64,000 nt of DNA from Cryptosporangium phraense (GCF_006912135.1 NZ_VIRS01000017.1:62001-126000), one strand, 5' to 3'. Shown: positions 6,454 to 15,297, counted from the stretch's first letter. Numbers and translations are program-made. The notes: generated by a model from the sequence alone, not told the origin.

Positions 6454-8568
6454 GTGGTAGCCCCGATGGTCGCTCGGCCGGACCCGGCGACGAGCGACGA
6501 CCTGGACGCGGTGGCCCGCGCGGCCGCCGAGTCGGTCGACGTGCCGATCGGCCTGGTGACGCTCGTCGACGGCGACTGGATGCGGTTCGCCGGAGCGCAC
6601 GGGCTGGTCGGCCCGCTGGCCGCGGCCCGCCGGATCCTGGTCACCGACTCGTTCTGCCAGGACGTCGTCCGGGGTGGCGAGCCGGTCGTGTTCCCCGACA
6701 CGTCCGACGATCCGCGGTCGTCGCCGGCCGGGGCCGGGGCCACGGTCCGGGTCGGGGCGTACATGGGCGTCCCGCTGCGCGCGCCGGACGGGAACGTCAT
6801 CGGCGTCGTGTGCGTGGTCGACGTGCACGCCCGCGACTGGTCCCCGGCCGACATCGGCGCGGTCCGGGGCGTCGCCGCCACCGCCGGACTGCTGCCGGGG
6901 CTGCTGACCGACCCTCCGTCCGAGGACGAGCGACCGGCGGCCGTCCCGGACCCCGGACCGCACAGCCTGTTCCTGCAGGCGCTCCTCGACAGCCTCGACA
7001 CCGCGGTGTTCGCCTGCGACGCGGCCGGCGCCACGATGTTCGGCAATCGGGCCCTCGTCCGGATGCTCGACCTCGACCACGACCTCCCGGGCGACGCCTC
7101 ACAGATCGCCACCGAGTGCCTGCGCGACGCCGACGGCGAGGAGCTGCCCCCCGACCGGCACCCGAGCGCCCGCGCGCTGGCCGGCGAGCCGGTCCGGGAC
7201 GTCGAGTTGCGCCTGCTCCGGCCCGGCCGGACCGCCCGCACGCTGGTCGCCAACGCCGAGCGGATCACGGTCGCCGGTGCGGTGCTCGGCGCGGTGGTGG
7301 CCCTGCACGACGTCACCGACCAGCGCCGGGCCCAGCGGTTCGGGGAGTGCAACCTGGCCGTGTCCCGGGCGCTGGTCGAGGCCGACCGGATCGCCGACGC
7401 CGCCGGTCAGGTCGTGGACGCGCTGGCCCGCTCGCTGCGCTGGCCGCACGCCGAGCTCTGGCTCGTCGACCCGGTGGCCGACGTCCTCCGGCCGGCCGCG
7501 TCCTGGACCGACGGCGAGGCCGACCGGCCGGGCCTGATGTCGGCGCAGCTCACCAACGGCGAGGGGCTGGCCGGGACGGCCTGGCGGACCGGCGAGCCGG
7601 TCTGGGTCCCGGACGTCTCGACCGAGACCCGCTTCGACGTCGAGGGCGCGGCCCGGCGGCAGCTGCGCACCGCGCTCGCGGTGCCGGTACGCAGCGCGGA
7701 CGCGGTCGTCGGCGTCCTCGCGCTCTACGCCGACACCCTCGACGAGGACCGGGTGGCGCTGACCGCGCACCTGGTGGCGATCGCCGCCCATCTCGGGCAC
7801 TACCTGGAACGCCGCCGCTCCGAGGAGCTGGCGCTCGAGCTGGCCCGCACGAAGGACGACTTCCTCGCGCTGGTCGGGCACGAACTCCGGACGCCGCTGA
7901 CCTCGATCACCACGTACGCCCAGCTGCTCCACGACAACCCGGACTGCTGGGAGAGCCAGGGCGCGCAGCTGCTCGGCGTCCTCCGGCGCAACACCGACAG
8001 CCTGCAGGCGATCATCAACGACCTGCTCGACCTCGCGGGGCTGGAGTCCGGACACATCTCGATCCGGCCGGCCGACACGGACCTGGCCGAGCTCACCCGG
8101 GAGGGCGTCGAGGCGGTGCGGGCCGCGGCCGAGCGCCGGTCGGTCACCGTCCGGACGCACCTGCCCGAGCGCGCCCCGCTGCACGGCGACCCGCAGCGGC
8201 TGCGCCAGATGCTCGACAACGTGCTGTCGAACGCGGTCAAGTACAGCCACGAGGGTGGCACGGTGACGGTCCGGCTGGCCGAACAGGCCGGGGTCGCGAC
8301 GCTGACCGTCGCCGACACCGGCATCGGCATCCCGCCGGCCGAACGGGACCGGCTCTTCCAGCGGTTCTTCCGCTCGTCGACCGCCCGCGAGCAGGGCGTG
8401 CCCGGCACCGGGCTCGGGCTGGTCGTGACCAGGGCGATCGTCGAGCGCCACGGCGGGCGGATCAGCGCGACCCACGACGAGCCCGGCACCACGATGGTGA
8501 TCCGGCTGCCGGTCGGTGTGTCGGACAACGAAAACGGCATGTACGCAGGTACAGCGCGTGAGAAGTGA
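6454..8568 (+). CDS. Hybrid-input sensor histidine kinase (GAF-PAS-GAF-HisKA-HATPase)
   Basis: Soluble histidine kinase of about 704 residues. Domains in order: GAF (~15-150), PAS (~180-290, starting SLFLQALLDSLDTAVF), second GAF (~305-455), HisKA with H-box LVGHELRTPLTS (~475-490), and HATPase with N-box NVLSNAVKYS, G1 ADTGIGIP, F-box QRFFRS and G2 GTGLGLVV. No transmembrane segment, so it senses a cytoplasmic signal, possibly redox or a small ligand through the GAF domains. GTG at 6454 is chosen because GGTGG lies just upstream; an in-frame TTG at 6427 is the alternative. No response regulator gene is adjacent, so it is an orphan kinase here. Confidence 0.9.
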   Translation: MVAPMVARPDPATSDDLDAVARAAAESVDVPIGLVTLVDGDWMRFAGAHGLVGPLAAARRILVTDSFCQDVVRGGEPVVFPDTSDDPRSSPAGAGATVRVGAYMGVPLRAPDGNVIGVVCVVDVHARDWSPADIGAVRGVAATAGLLPGLLTDPPSEDERPAAVPDPGPHSLFLQALLDSLDTAVFACDAAGATMFGNRALVRMLDLDHDLPGDASQIATECLRDADGEELPPDRHPSARALAGEPVRDVELRLLRPGRTARTLVANAERITVAGAVLGAVVALHDVTDQRRAQRFGECNLAVSRALVEADRIADAAGQVVDALARSLRWPHAELWLVDPVADVLRPAASWTDGEADRPGLMSAQLTNGEGLAGTAWRTGEPVWVPDVSTETRFDVEGAARRQLRTALAVPVRSADAVVGVLALYADTLDEDRVALTAHLVAIAAHLGHYLERRRSEELALELARTKDDFLALVGHELRTPLTSITTYAQLLHDNPDCWESQGAQLLGVLRRNTDSLQAIINDLLDLAGLESGHISIRPADTDLAELTREGVEAVRAAAERRSVTVRTHLPERAPLHGDPQRLRQMLDNVLSNAVKYSHEGGTVTVRLAEQAGVATLTVADTGIGIPPAERDRLFQRFFRSSTAREQGVPGTGLGLVVTRAIVERHGGRISATHDEPGTTMVIRLPVGVSDNENGMYAGTAREK

Positions 8569-8582
8569 AGTAAGTTCAGCCG

Positions 8583-9335
8583 ATGGGCTCGAAGTCAGTG
8601 CAGATCCCGACGCCGGACGGCGTCGTCGACGCCGTCGTCGCGTTCCCTTCCGGGGACGGGCCGTTCCCCGCGGTGATTCTCTACATGGACGCCTTCGGCG
8701 TGCGGCCCGTGCTGCACGACATGGCCGACACCATCGCCGACGACGGCTTCTACGTGCTCCTGCCCAACGTGTTCTACCGCAGCGGGCCCGCGCCGCTCTT
8801 CGACACCTCGGACCTGCTCAGCGACGAGGGCCGCAACGCGGTGTTCGCGCAGGCCATGCCGATGATCCGGGAGCTCACCACCGAGCGCGCGCTGCGTGAC
8901 GCGGCCGCCTATCTCGACTTCCTGGCCGCGCAGCCCGAGGCGGCCGACGGGACGGTCGGCGTCACCGGGTACTGCCTGGGCGGGCGGCTCGCGGTCCGGA
9001 CCGCGGCCGCGTTCCCCGACCGGATCGGTGCGGTGGCCAGCTTTCACGCCGGTGGGTTGGTCACCGACGAGGACGACAGCCCGCATCTGGGGCTGGCCGC
9101 GGCGAAGGCCGAGTTCTACTTCGCCCACGCCGAGCACGACCACTCGATGACGCCGGCCCAGGTCGCGCAGCTGGAGGAGGCGCTCGACGCGGCCGGCCTG
9201 GAGTACCTGTCCGAAGTCTACGAAGGCACCCAGCACGGCTTCACGATGTCCGACAGCTCGGTCTACGACCCGGTCGGCCTGGAGCGCCACTGGCGCCACC
9301 TGCTGGAACTCTTCGAGCGACGGCTAGCCGGCTGA
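8583..9335 (+). CDS. Dienelactone hydrolase-family protein
   Basis: An alpha/beta-hydrolase of 250 residues in the dienelactone hydrolase family, which uses a cysteine nucleophile. Seen: the nucleophile elbow GYCLGG, an acid in HAEHDHS and the histidine in GTQHGF near the C-terminus, giving a Cys-Asp-His triad. Such enzymes open lactones of aromatic breakdown pathways, but no other aromatic catabolic gene is adjacent, so the real substrate is open. The 3' end overlaps the end of the convergent lacI-type gene by 12 bases. Start at ATG 8583 lies 15 bases after the kinase gene, with a weak ribosome site. Confidence 0.88.
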   Translation: MGSKSVQIPTPDGVVDAVVAFPSGDGPFPAVILYMDAFGVRPVLHDMADTIADDGFYVLLPNVFYRSGPAPLFDTSDLLSDEGRNAVFAQAMPMIRELTTERALRDAAAYLDFLAAQPEAADGTVGVTGYCLGGRLAVRTAAAFPDRIGAVASFHAGGLVTDEDDSPHLGLAAAKAEFYFAHAEHDHSMTPAQVAQLEEALDAAGLEYLSEVYEGTQHGFTMSDSSVYDPVGLERHWRHLLELFERRLAG

Positions 9336-10355
9336 GGTGCTGCTACGGACGACGAGCTCGGGAGCGAGCAGCACGCTGCCCGCCGTGTCGTCCGAGAGCT
9401 GACCGACCAGCAGATCCAGGCTGCGCCGGCCGAGCTCGGCGAAATCCTGCCGCACGGTGGTGAGCGGGGGCAGGAAGTACCCGGCCTCCGGCACGTCGTC
9501 GAACCCGACCACGCTGACGTCGTCCGGCACCCGGCGTCCGGCCTCGTGCAGGGCCCGCAGGACGCCGAGCGCGATCGGGTCGTTCGCGCAGAAGATCGCG
9601 GTCACCGTCTCGTCCCGGGCCAAGGCCGCCCCGGCCTGGTAGCCCCAGTCGGCGGTCCAGGCCCCGTGCTCGACCGGCGGGACGATCCGGCCGGCCGCGT
9701 AGAGCGTCGACCGCCAGCCGTCGACCCGGTCGCGGGCCTCGGGCCAGTCGGCCGGGCCGCCGACGTGGTGCACGGTCGCGTGCCCGAGGTCGAGCAGGTG
9801 CCGGGTGGCCAGCGCGGCGCCGGCCGCGTTGTCGAATCGGACGCTCGGCACACTGGTCTCCCCGGCCCCGCCGACGCCGACCCGGCCCAGCCCGTCCGGG
9901 ATCTGGGCGAGCGCGTTCGCCGCCGACTCTTTCGGGGCGATCGCGACGATGCCCTCGACCGCCTGCGCGCACAGCCGGTCGACGGCCTCCAGCACGGCCG
10001 AGCGCTCGAGCGAGCGGACGGTGACGACGCTGACGAAGTACCCGGCGGCGCGGGCGGCGTCCTCGATGCCGTACAACATGGACGCCGGGCCGTAGAGCGT
10101 GCTCTCGAAGCCGATCAGGCCGAGGATGCCGGAGCGGCTCGTGGCCAGCGTCCGGGCGGCCAGGTTGCGTCGGTAGTTCAGCGCCCGCATCGCTTCGAGC
10201 ACCCGCGCCCGCGTCTCGTCCCGGACGCTCGGGTGGTCGTTGAGCACGCGCGAGACGGTCTGGTGGGAGACGCCGGCCAGCCGGGCGACGTCTCGCATGA
10301 TCGTGGTGCGGGGCCGGCCCGAAGACTGCTCAGAGGGCTTGTCGGGTGCGGACAC
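9324..10355 (-). CDS. LacI-family repressor of the L-arabinose-type regulon
   Basis: A 343-residue LacI/GalR regulator. The N-terminal helix-turn-helix reads MRDVARLAGVSHQTVSRVLN, followed by the hinge helix with NLAARTLA, then a type-1 periplasmic-binding-like ligand domain. GTG at 10355 is chosen because GGAGGGGAAGG lies 5 bases upstream on the minus strand. The recognition helix residues HQ..R resemble YQ..R of E. coli LacI, and three sites TGTGANCGNTCACA, one substitution class from the ideal lac operator, occur before this gene (10375-10388), before the transporter (10619-10634) and before the isomerase (15266-15279). It therefore most likely represses itself and the arabinose genes until sugar binds. 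Expression from GTG suggests modest levels. Confidence 0.93.
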   Translation of the reverse strand: MSAPDKPSEQSSGRPRTTIMRDVARLAGVSHQTVSRVLNDHPSVRDETRARVLEAMRALNYRRNLAARTLATSRSGILGLIGFESTLYGPASMLYGIEDAARAAGYFVSVVTVRSLERSAVLEAVDRLCAQAVEGIVAIAPKESAANALAQIPDGLGRVGVGGAGETSVPSVRFDNAAGAALATRHLLDLGHATVHHVGGPADWPEARDRVDGWRSTLYAAGRIVPPVEHGAWTADWGYQAGAALARDETVTAIFCANDPIALGVLRALHEAGRRVPDDVSVVGFDDVPEAGYFLPPLTTVRQDFAELGRRSLDLLVGQLSDDTAGSVLLAPELVVRSSTSAG

Positions 10356-10374
10356 GGAACCCTTCCCCTCCGGC

Positions 10375-10388
10375 TGTGATCGCTCACA
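10375..10388. promoter_or_regulatory. LacI-type operator 1 (TGTGATCGCTCACA)
   Basis: TGTGATCGCTCACA fits TGTGANCGNTCACA and lies 20 bases upstream of the lacI-type start codon, suggesting autorepression. Two further copies occur at 10620-10633 and 15266-15279. The central CG and 5-bp arms are those of the ideal lac operator family. Confidence 0.75.
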
Positions 10389-10472
10389 TCGTAGAAGTCG
10401 ACGGCATTCTTCCCGGGTTCGGGCTGGTCGCTCCGCACGGCAACAGACCGGTAACGCAGTGGATCCGAACCC

Positions 10473-10500
10473 TTGACGCGTTGAATGAGAACGGTAACAC
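10473..10500 (+). promoter_or_regulatory. Candidate promoter for the transporter operon
   Basis: TTGACG at 10473-10478 and TAACAC at 10495-10500, spaced by 16 bases, resemble a housekeeping sigma promoter. A weaker operator-like match (TGAGAACGGTAACA, 10486-10499) overlaps the -10 element and would let the LacI-type protein block it. The leader to the first gene would be about 160 bases. Confidence 0.4.
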
Positions 10501-10618
10501 TCTCGGAACACAGGTGCGTGACCCACGCCACACGCGGTCCATGAACTGCTCGTATGCGTGGTTCATCGCCCAGTGGGGCTGAATGAGAGCGTTTACCCCA
10601 CGAAGTGGACGACCGCTG

Positions 10619-10634
10619 ATGTGAGCGGTCACAT
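10619..10634. promoter_or_regulatory. LacI-type operator 2 (ATGTGAGCGGTCACAT)
   Basis: ATGTGA-GCGG-TCACAT, 6-bp perfect arms, 32 bases upstream of the binding-protein start. Matches TGTGANCGNTCACA like the other two sites and lies between the promoter and the gene, a position suited to roadblock or looping repression. Confidence 0.75.
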
Positions 10635-10666
10635 GGGGCGTGGTTCGTTCGACTCGGGAGGACGAC

Positions 10667-11641
10667 GTGTTCAGGAGAGTGTCCGCGGCCATCGCGGCTG
10701 GATTACTGATCGCCGGGGGGCTGACCGCGTGCGGCGGGGACAGCGGCGGCGGCAACGACGACGGCAAGATCACGATGGGCTTCGCGCAGGTCGGCGCCGA
10801 GAGCGGCTGGCGGACCGCGAACACGAAGTCGGTGCAGGAGGCGGCCAAGGCGGCCGGTATCGATCTGAAGTTCTCCGACGCGCAGCAGAAGCAGGAGAAC
10901 CAGATCAAGGCGATCCGCAGCTACATCGCCCAGAAGGTCGACGTCATCGCGTTCTCGCCGGTGATCGAGTCCGGCTGGGACCAGGTGCTGAAGGAGGCCA
11001 AGGACGCCGACATCCCGGTGATCCTCACCGACCGGGCGGTCGACTCCAAGGACACCTCGCTCTACAAGTCGTTCATCGGCTCGGACTTCATCCTCGAGGG
11101 CAAGAAGGCCGGCGAGTGGCTGGTCGACGACTCGAAGACGGCCAAGGGGCCGGTCAACGTGATCCAGCTCGAGGGCACCACCGGCTCGGCGCCGGCCAAC
11201 GACCGCACCAGCGGCTTCGCCGACGCGATCAAGGCCGACCCGAAGATCAAGATCGTCGCGTCCCAGGACGGCGACTTCACCCGGGCCAAGGGCAAAGAGG
11301 TCATGGAGGCGCTGCTCAAGGCGCACCCCGAGGCCAACGTCCTGTTCGCCCAGAACGACGACATGGGCCTGGGCGCGATGGAGGCGATCGAGGCGGCCGG
11401 CAAGAAGCCGGGCGTCGACATGAAGATCGTCACGATCGACGCGGTGAAGGACGGGATGACCGCGCTGGCCAACGGCCAGTTCAACTACATCGTCGAGTGC
11501 AGTCCGCTGCTCGGCCCACAGCTGATGGACCTGGCCAAGCAGGTCGTGGACGGCAAGGAGATCCCGAAGCGCGTCCTCACCAAGGAGACGACGTTCACCC
11601 AGGAGCAGGCCAAGACGGCGCTGCCGTCGCGTAAGTACTGA
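10667..11641 (+). CDS. Sugar ABC transporter substrate-binding lipoprotein (YtfQ/AraF-like)
   Basis: Type-1 periplasmic-binding receptor, 324 residues, anchored as a lipoprotein: basic start, hydrophobic segment and lipobox LTAC. The fold shows the opening KITMGFAQVGAESGWR, then VDVIAFSPVIESGW and DIPVILTDRAVD, which resembles galactofuranose/arabinose-binding proteins of the YtfQ type. GTG at 10667 follows GGGAGGA with 5 bases spacing. It is first in an operon with an ATPase and two permeases, and L-arabinose isomerase lies at the end under the same operator type; arabinose (pyranose or furanose form) is therefore the likely ligand. A strong hairpin follows the stop codon. Confidence 0.92.
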   Translation: MFRRVSAAIAAGLLIAGGLTACGGDSGGGNDDGKITMGFAQVGAESGWRTANTKSVQEAAKAAGIDLKFSDAQQKQENQIKAIRSYIAQKVDVIAFSPVIESGWDQVLKEAKDADIPVILTDRAVDSKDTSLYKSFIGSDFILEGKKAGEWLVDDSKTAKGPVNVIQLEGTTGSAPANDRTSGFADAIKADPKIKIVASQDGDFTRAKGKEVMEALLKAHPEANVLFAQNDDMGLGAMEAIEAAGKKPGVDMKIVTIDAVKDGMTALANGQFNYIVECSPLLGPQLMDLAKQVVDGKEIPKRVLTKETTFTQEQAKTALPSRKY

Positions 11642-11648
11642 ACCACCC

Positions 11649-11681
11649 CCGGCGGGCCGCTCGATCCGAGCGGCCCGCCGG
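11649..11681 (+). promoter_or_regulatory. Intercistronic 15-bp hairpin after the binding-protein gene
   Basis: Arms 11649-11663 and 11667-11681 form a perfect 15-bp GC-rich stem with a 3-base loop, 7 bases past the stop codon. No T-run follows. It probably stabilises the binding-protein mRNA or terminates part of the transcripts before the ATPase gene. The same design occurs at 810-838. Confidence 0.65.
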
Positions 11682-11703
11682 AGCGATGCGAACGGAGCCG
11701 CCC

Positions 11704-13218
11704 GTGGCCGAGCCCATCCTCGAGATGACCGGGGTCGGGAAGGTCTTCCCCGGCGTCGTCGCCCTCTCCGACGTCGACTTCACGCTCCACCCGGGCGAGG
11801 TCCACGCGTTGATGGGGGAGAACGGCGCCGGGAAGTCGACGTTGATCAAGGTCCTCACCGGCGTCTACGACATCGACGCCGGGTCGATCCGGCTCGGCGG
11901 CGAGGACGTCCGGTTCACCGGCCCGCTGCAGGCCCAGCGGGCCGGGATCAGCACCGTGTACCAGGAAGTCAACCTCTGCCCGAACCTCTCGGTCGCCGAG
12001 AACATCTTCATCGGACGCGAGCCGCGCACGCTCGGCGTCATCCAGTGGCGGCGGATGCGCCGTCGGAGCGCCGAGTTGCTGCAGGCGCTCGACCTCGATC
12101 TCGACGTCGGCGCGCTGCTCGGCAGCTATTCGATCGCGATCCAGCAGATGGTGGCGATCGCTCGGGCCGTCGACATCTCGGCCAAGGTCCTGATCCTCGA
12201 CGAGCCGACGTCCAGCCTGGACGCGTCCGAAGTCGAGCAGTTGTTCCGGGTGATGCGCAGGCTGAAGGGCGAGGGCCTGGCGATCGTCTTCGTCTCGCAC
12301 TTCCTCGACCAGGTCTACGAGATCGCCGACCGGATGACCGTCCTGCGCAACGGCCGCCGGGTCGGCGAGTACACGGTCGCCGGCCTGCCGCAGTCCGAGC
12401 TGGTCAAGGCGATGATCGGCAAGGAGCTGGCGGTCCTCGAGCAGCTCGACGAGCAGGAGAAACCTGCGGTCGAGGAGCGCCGCGAGCCGGTGATCGCAGC
12501 GACCGATGTCGGCCGGAAGGGCGCGATCGAGCCGTTCTCGCTGACGATCCACCGCGGCGAGGTCGTCGGGCTGGCCGGGCTGCTCGGCTCCGGACGCACC
12601 GAGCTCGCCCGGCTGCTGTTCGGCGCCGACCGGGCCGACGCCGGCACGTTCGCGTTCGAGGGCGCGCCGGTGACGATGCGCGGCCCGCGCACCGCGATGG
12701 ACCACGGGGTCGCGTTCTCGTCGGAGAACCGGCGCACCGAGGGCGTCGTCGGCGAGCTGAGCGTGCGCGAGAACATCATCCTGGCCCTGCAGGCGTCCCG
12801 GGGCTGGTCCCGGCCGATCCCCCGCGGCCGCCAGGACGAGCTGGTCACCCGCTACATCGAGGCGCTCGACATCCGGCCCGCCGACCCCGACGTCGAGGTG
12901 CGCAACCTCTCCGGCGGCAACCAGCAGAAGGTGCTGCTGGCCCGCTGGCTGATCACCGAACCACGGCTGCTGATCGTCGACGAGCCCACCCGCGGTATCG
13001 ACGTCGGCGCGAAGGCCGAGATCCAGCGGCTGCTCGCCCGGCTGTCCGGGGACGGGATGGCCGTGCTGTTCATCAGCGCCGAACTGGAAGAGGTGCTGCG
13101 CCTCTCCCACACGATCGCCGTCCTGCGCGACCGGCGACTCGTCGAACAGCTCGAGAACACCGACGACGTGGACGTCGACCGGATCCTGGCCACGATCGCC
13201 TCCGGAGTCGAAGAGTGA
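11704..13218 (+). CDS. Sugar ABC transporter ATP-binding protein (duplicated ATPase, YtfR/AraG type)
   Basis: Two ABC ATPase domains in one ~504-residue chain, as in RbsA/AraG/YtfR. Domain 1: Walker A GENGAGKST, signature-like region SYSIAIQQM (degenerate) and Walker B LILDEPTSSLD. Domain 2: Walker-A-like GLLGSGRTE (degenerate), signature LSGGNQQK, Walker B LLIVDEPTRGID. This split of one intact and one altered site is normal for the family. GTG at 11704 is preferred because CGGAG lies 6 bases upstream; ATG at 11686 is in frame but only 5 bases from the hairpin, burying any ribosome site. The stop overlaps the next gene's GTG. Confidence 0.93.
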   Translation: MAEPILEMTGVGKVFPGVVALSDVDFTLHPGEVHALMGENGAGKSTLIKVLTGVYDIDAGSIRLGGEDVRFTGPLQAQRAGISTVYQEVNLCPNLSVAENIFIGREPRTLGVIQWRRMRRRSAELLQALDLDLDVGALLGSYSIAIQQMVAIARAVDISAKVLILDEPTSSLDASEVEQLFRVMRRLKGEGLAIVFVSHFLDQVYEIADRMTVLRNGRRVGEYTVAGLPQSELVKAMIGKELAVLEQLDEQEKPAVEERREPVIAATDVGRKGAIEPFSLTIHRGEVVGLAGLLGSGRTELARLLFGADRADAGTFAFEGAPVTMRGPRTAMDHGVAFSSENRRTEGVVGELSVRENIILALQASRGWSRPIPRGRQDELVTRYIEALDIRPADPDVEVRNLSGGNQQKVLLARWLITEPRLLIVDEPTRGIDVGAKAEIQRLLARLSGDGMAVLFISAELEEVLRLSHTIAVLRDRRLVEQLENTDDVDVDRILATIASGVEE

Positions 13219-14222
13219 AACAGCTACCCAAACACCGCCTGTTCTGGCCCGCGGTCGCGCTCGTGCTGCTGCTGGTGAGCAACGTCTTCTTCAGCTCGAG
13301 CTTCTTCTCGATCCGGCTGCAGGACGGGCACCTCTACGGATCGCTGATCGACATCCTGCGCGGGAGCACCCCGCTGGTGCTGGTCGCGCTGGGCATGACG
13401 ATGGTGATCGCCACGGCCGGCATCGACCTCTCGGTGGGGTCGGTGATCGCGATCGTCGGCGCGTTCGCGTGTCTGCAGGTCAGCGATCTCTCCGACCAGA
13501 ACAGCGTCGGGGGCGTGCTGATCGCGGTGGCGCTGGCGGTCGTGCTCGGGCTGGTCCTCGGCCTGTGGAACGGCGTGCTGGTCGCCGTCGTCGGCATCCA
13601 GCCGATCATCGCGACGCTGATCCTGCTCGTCGGCGGCCGGGGCGTGGCCCAGCTGATCACCGACGGCCAGATCATCAACGTCCGCTCCGACCCGTACCGG
13701 ACGATCGGCGCCGGGTACGCGCTGACGATCCCGGTCGCGGTGATCATCGCGGCCGCGGTCGTCGCGCTGGCCGTCGTGTTCACCCGGCGGACCGCACTCG
13801 GCCTGCTGATCGAGTCGGTCGGCAGCAGCCCCACCGCGAGCCGGCTGGCCGGCATCCAGGCCCGCCGGCTGACCGTGATCGTCTACGTGTTCTCCGGGTT
13901 CTGCGCCGGGGTCGCCGGGCTGATCTACAGCTCGAACATCTCCAGCGCCGACGGCAACAACGCCGGCAACCTGATCGAGCTCGACGCGATCCTCGCGGTC
14001 GTGATCGGCGGCACCGCGCTCACCGGCGGCCGGTTCTCGATCGCCGGCAGCGTGCTCGGCGCGGTGCTGATCCAGACGCTGAACATCACGATCTACACCG
14101 CGGGCGTACCGGGGAGGGTCACACTGCTGTTCAAGGCGGTCGTCGTGGTCGCGCTCTGCTTGGCGCAGTCGCCGGCGTTCCGCGCCAAGGTGTTCCGGCA
14201 GAAGGCGGCGGTGACGGCATGA
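13215..14222 (+). CDS. Sugar ABC transporter permease 1 (YtfT type)
   Basis: Hydrophobic 335-residue membrane subunit of the RbsC/AraH/YtfT family. The hallmark loop ATAGIDLSVGSV is present near residue 65-75, and IGGTALTGGRFSIAGSVLGA near the C-terminus is the conserved cytoplasmic coupling segment. About eight to ten membrane helices are apparent. The GTG at 13215 overlaps the ATPase stop (GTGA) and its own stop overlaps the next start (ATGA), so three genes are translationally coupled. Works with the second permease as a heterodimer to move a pentose or related sugar into the cell. Confidence 0.92.
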   Translation: MKQLPKHRLFWPAVALVLLLVSNVFFSSSFFSIRLQDGHLYGSLIDILRGSTPLVLVALGMTMVIATAGIDLSVGSVIAIVGAFACLQVSDLSDQNSVGGVLIAVALAVVLGLVLGLWNGVLVAVVGIQPIIATLILLVGGRGVAQLITDGQIINVRSDPYRTIGAGYALTIPVAVIIAAAVVALAVVFTRRTALGLLIESVGSSPTASRLAGIQARRLTVIVYVFSGFCAGVAGLIYSSNISSADGNNAGNLIELDAILAVVIGGTALTGGRFSIAGSVLGAVLIQTLNITIYTAGVPGRVTLLFKAVVVVALCLAQSPAFRAKVFRQKAAVTA

Positions 14223-15229
14223 CCAGCGTGACGACTCCGCCGGCGGTCGAGCGGCCGCGCGTGGCCCGGGCCCGCCGCTACGGCGTCAGCTCCCGGTTCG
14301 TCCCGGTGCTGGCGACGCTCGTGCTGTTCTGCGTCATGTACGGGATCGGCATCGCGAACTACAACGGGTTCAGCGACACCCAGATCCTGCTCAACATCTT
14401 CATCGACAACGCGCACCTGCTGACCGTCGCGGTCGGGATGACGTTCGTGATCCTCTCCGGCGGGATCGACCTCTCGGTCGGTGCGGTGCTCGCGCTGGGC
14501 ACGGTCCTGGCCGCCTCGCTGCTGCAGGCCGGCTGGCCGGCCGTCCCGGTGATCGTCGTCGTGCTGGCGTCCGGCGCGCTGATCGGTCTCGCGCAGGGCG
14601 CGATCATCCACTTCTTCGAGATCCAGCCGTTCATCGCGACGCTCGCCGGCCTGTTCACCGCCCGCGGGCTGGCCCAACTGATCAGCACGAAGGCGATCCC
14701 GATCACCAACGACTTCTGGACGACGGACGCCACCGAGCGGATCCACTTCGCGGGCTTCCGGCTCTCGCCGAGTGCGGTGCTGGCGCTGGTGATCGCGCTG
14801 ATCGCCGGGCTGGCGCTGGCCTATACCCGGTTCGGGCGCAACGTCTACGCGATCGGCGGCAACCGGCAGTCGGCGGCGCTGATGGGCTTACCGGTGGCCC
14901 GCACCCGGGTGCTCGTCTACACGCTGTCCGGGCTGTGCGCCGCGCTGGGTGGCGTCCTCTACAGCTTCGAGACGCCGACCGGGAACAGCCTGACCGGTCA
15001 GGGCATGGAGCTGGACGCGATCGCCGCGGTCGTCATCGGCGGCACGCTGCTGACCGGCGGGTCGGGCTTCCTGGCCGGAACCGTGCTCGGCGTGCTGGTG
15101 CTGGGCCTGATCCAGACGATGATCACGTTCCAGGGCACGCTCAGCTCGTGGTGGACGCGGATCTTCATCGCCGGTCTGCTGTTCCTGTTCATCGTGCTCC
15201 AGCGAGTTGCCACGCGCCGCGAACGCTGA
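14219..15229 (+). CDS. Sugar ABC transporter permease 2 (YjfF type)
   Basis: Second permease of the pair, 336 residues. Shows LSGGIDLSVGAV and VIGGTLLTGGSGFLAGTVLG, the same two signatures as permease 1, plus ARGLAQLIS, which resembles YjfF. A ~30-residue Pro/Arg-rich cytoplasmic leader precedes the first helix. ATG at 14219 overlaps the preceding stop. Having two different permeases with a duplicated ATPase is the layout of galactofuranose-type (YtfQRT-YjfF) importers. A hairpin (15238-15259) follows the gene before the isomerase. Confidence 0.92.
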   Translation: MTSVTTPPAVERPRVARARRYGVSSRFVPVLATLVLFCVMYGIGIANYNGFSDTQILLNIFIDNAHLLTVAVGMTFVILSGGIDLSVGAVLALGTVLAASLLQAGWPAVPVIVVVLASGALIGLAQGAIIHFFEIQPFIATLAGLFTARGLAQLISTKAIPITNDFWTTDATERIHFAGFRLSPSAVLALVIALIAGLALAYTRFGRNVYAIGGNRQSAALMGLPVARTRVLVYTLSGLCAALGGVLYSFETPTGNSLTGQGMELDAIAAVVIGGTLLTGGSGFLAGTVLGVLVLGLIQTMITFQGTLSSWWTRIFIAGLLFLFIVLQRVATRRER

Positions 15230-15237
15230 CCCTCCTT

Positions 15238-15259
15238 GCGCCCGCCCCGGGACGGGCGC
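15238..15259 (+). terminator. Hairpin after the permease genes
   Basis: GCGCCCG at 15238-15244 pairs with CGGGCGC at 15253-15259 around an 8-base loop, 9 bases past the permease stop. No T-run, so termination would be factor-assisted or partial. It separates the transporter genes from the operator-bearing isomerase promoter. Confidence 0.4.
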
Positions 15260-15265
15260 GCAAGA

Positions 15266-15279
15266 TGTGAACGTTCACA
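15266..15279. promoter_or_regulatory. araA operator: LacI-type operator 3 (perfect palindrome TGTGAACGTTCACA)
   Basis: TGTGAACGTTCACA is a perfect 14-bp palindrome, 18 bases upstream of the isomerase start. It is the most symmetric of the three regulon sites and gives the isomerase gene its own repressible control apart from the transporter operon. Confidence 0.8.
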
Positions 15280-15297
15280 ATGCGAAAGAGGTACACC

